Shown: one piece after another, positions 63,601 to 64,000 of the stretch
Position numbering within the stretch: position 1 is the first letter of the stretch
Layout of the letters: every line of letters begins with the position of its first letter
Source of the DNA: Posidonia oceanica
Lineage: Eukaryota > Streptophyta > Magnoliopsida > Alismatales > Posidoniaceae
Length of the DNA: 64,000 nucleotides
Assembly: GCA_037176725.1 (NCBI GenBank)
Contig: JAZBRS010000029.1
Span: 44,960,001-45,024,000 of the forward strand
Direction of reading: 5' to 3'
Position numbers and translations under genes: made by a program
The notes under the pieces: generated by a model
Databases searched by the model: none
What the model was told of the DNA's origin: nothing
Seen by the model: the letters and a program-made list of their open reading frames with translations, nothing else

Positions 63601-63994
63601 GGAGGCAGTGTTACCTGTCGAAGTAGAGATCCCTTCACTGCAGATCCTACGAGAAGCTAAGGTGGAGGAGGCAGAATGGGTCGAAGACCGCTGCGTCCAG
63701 CTCAATCTGATTGACGAGCACAGGCTGCAGGCTATGCACAATGCTCACTGTTATCAAAAGAGGATGGCCAGAGCATACTTGAAGAAAGTTCAGCCCAGAA
63801 GTTTCCAGCCGGGAGATCTGGTTCTGCGCGCCATTCACTTACCTGACGGTCGAGGCAAATTCCGACCCAACTGGTGTGGCCCCTTTTTGGTCAAGCAAGC
63901 ATTCTTGGGCAGCGCAGTAATCCTTGAGGACATGGACCAGGTTGAGTAGTCGGAGCCGGTCAACTCATGTTACCTCAAGAAGTACTATCAGTGA
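60691..63994 (+). pseudogene. pol: A pol: RT, two RNase H domains, integrase
   Basis: The domain order is the same as in B, in one frame. RT has CIDYRDLNKESSKDDFPLP near 61070 and YMDDM at 61368-61382. Ty3-type RNase H is at 61750-62160 and the second RNase H at 62276-62680 (YFDGAIN, NNEAESEAC). Integrase is at 62890-63994, with SDNGSNF, NGAVESANK and GPF. Stops are at 60833 (TAG), 60977 (TAG), 61313 (TAG), 61700 (TAG), 61961 (TAG), 62270 (TGA) and 63947 (TAG). The first Cys of the integrase CxxC is Tyr (63062-63064). The 557-codon stretch 62276-63949 is otherwise open. It ends with TGA at 63992-63994. Confidence 0.85.
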
Positions 63995-64000
63995 CCCGAG

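Larger units (their letters stand above)
18251..64000 (+). mobile_element. Element A: Tat-lineage element, interrupted twice
   Basis: Plus-strand element made of LTR, PBS, leader and ORF1 start (to 23299), gag C-terminus and protease (52073-53480), linker (53481-54388 and 60163-60690) and RT to integrase (to 63994). B with its 430-bp tail occupies 23300-52072, and solo LTR C occupies 54389-60157. Compared with B, about 1.95 kb of ORF1/gag (the counterpart of 43533-41579) is missing at the B junction. The 3' LTR lies beyond the window. Pol has seven premature stops. Confidence 0.8.

Overview
This window is plant nuclear DNA made almost entirely of nested LTR retrotransposons. I see no host gene, tRNA, rRNA or CRISPR array. 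The elements belong to the Ty3/gypsy Tat (Ogre/Retand-like) lineage. The evidence is a primer-binding site matching the 3' end of plant tRNA-Arg, pol with two RNase H domains in the order RT - RNase H - second (archaeal-type) RNase H - integrase, very long LTRs (3.2-6.2 kb) that start TGTWGACACCCC in the element sense, and a long Pro-rich ORF upstream of the gag core. The host is a seed plant, probably a eudicot. The downstream plant-mobile-domain-like ORF suggests Myrtales (pomegranate-like) to me, but that is an untested guess.

Layout, with my own labels. E1 (minus) fills 1-10620: unassigned sequence, gag, ORF1, leader, PBS and a 6.2-kb 5' LTR. Its LTR abuts the broken ORF1 of E2 (minus, 10621-16959), whose 3.95-kb LTR abuts the broken ORF1 of E3 (minus, 16960-18250). 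E3's leader is cut at 18250 by element A (plus, 18251 to beyond the right edge). A consists of a 3.2-kb 5' LTR, PBS, leader and the start of ORF1, then a 28.8-kb interruption, then the rest of gag-protease, then a 5.8-kb solo LTR (C, 54389-60157, with 5-bp target duplications GCAGC), then RT to integrase up to 63994. The 28.8-kb interruption is element B (minus, 23300-51642): 6.1-kb LTRs around a 16.2-kb internal region carrying ORF1, gag-protease, pol, a plant-mobile-domain-like ORF and three arrays of hairpin repeats. A 430-bp extra piece follows B on the right. A 1.5-kb LINE-type retrocopy (58474-59957, poly-A tail, 12-bp duplication) sits inside C. Everything visible except 16960-18250 is therefore material inserted directly or indirectly into E3.

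The coding regions are mostly dead. Pol of A has seven premature stops, and its protease and integrase each lack a key residue. Pol of B has three or four stops and a 1-nt frameshift. Most stops are TAG, and most lie where a CAG/CTG cytosine could have mutated, as expected from CHG-methylation decay.

The least expected signal is in noncoding DNA. The 3' region of B carries about 40 copies of short repeats in three families, all built as GAYA..TRTC stems with 8-9-nt loops and with compensating changes between copies; one family can be drawn as a pseudoknot. The B LTR/polypurine junction lies in a long imperfect palindrome. All LTRs share a conserved GGTG..CACC block, and most share a covarying hairpin. 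Three nested insertions fall within about 130 bp of the same part of ORF1.
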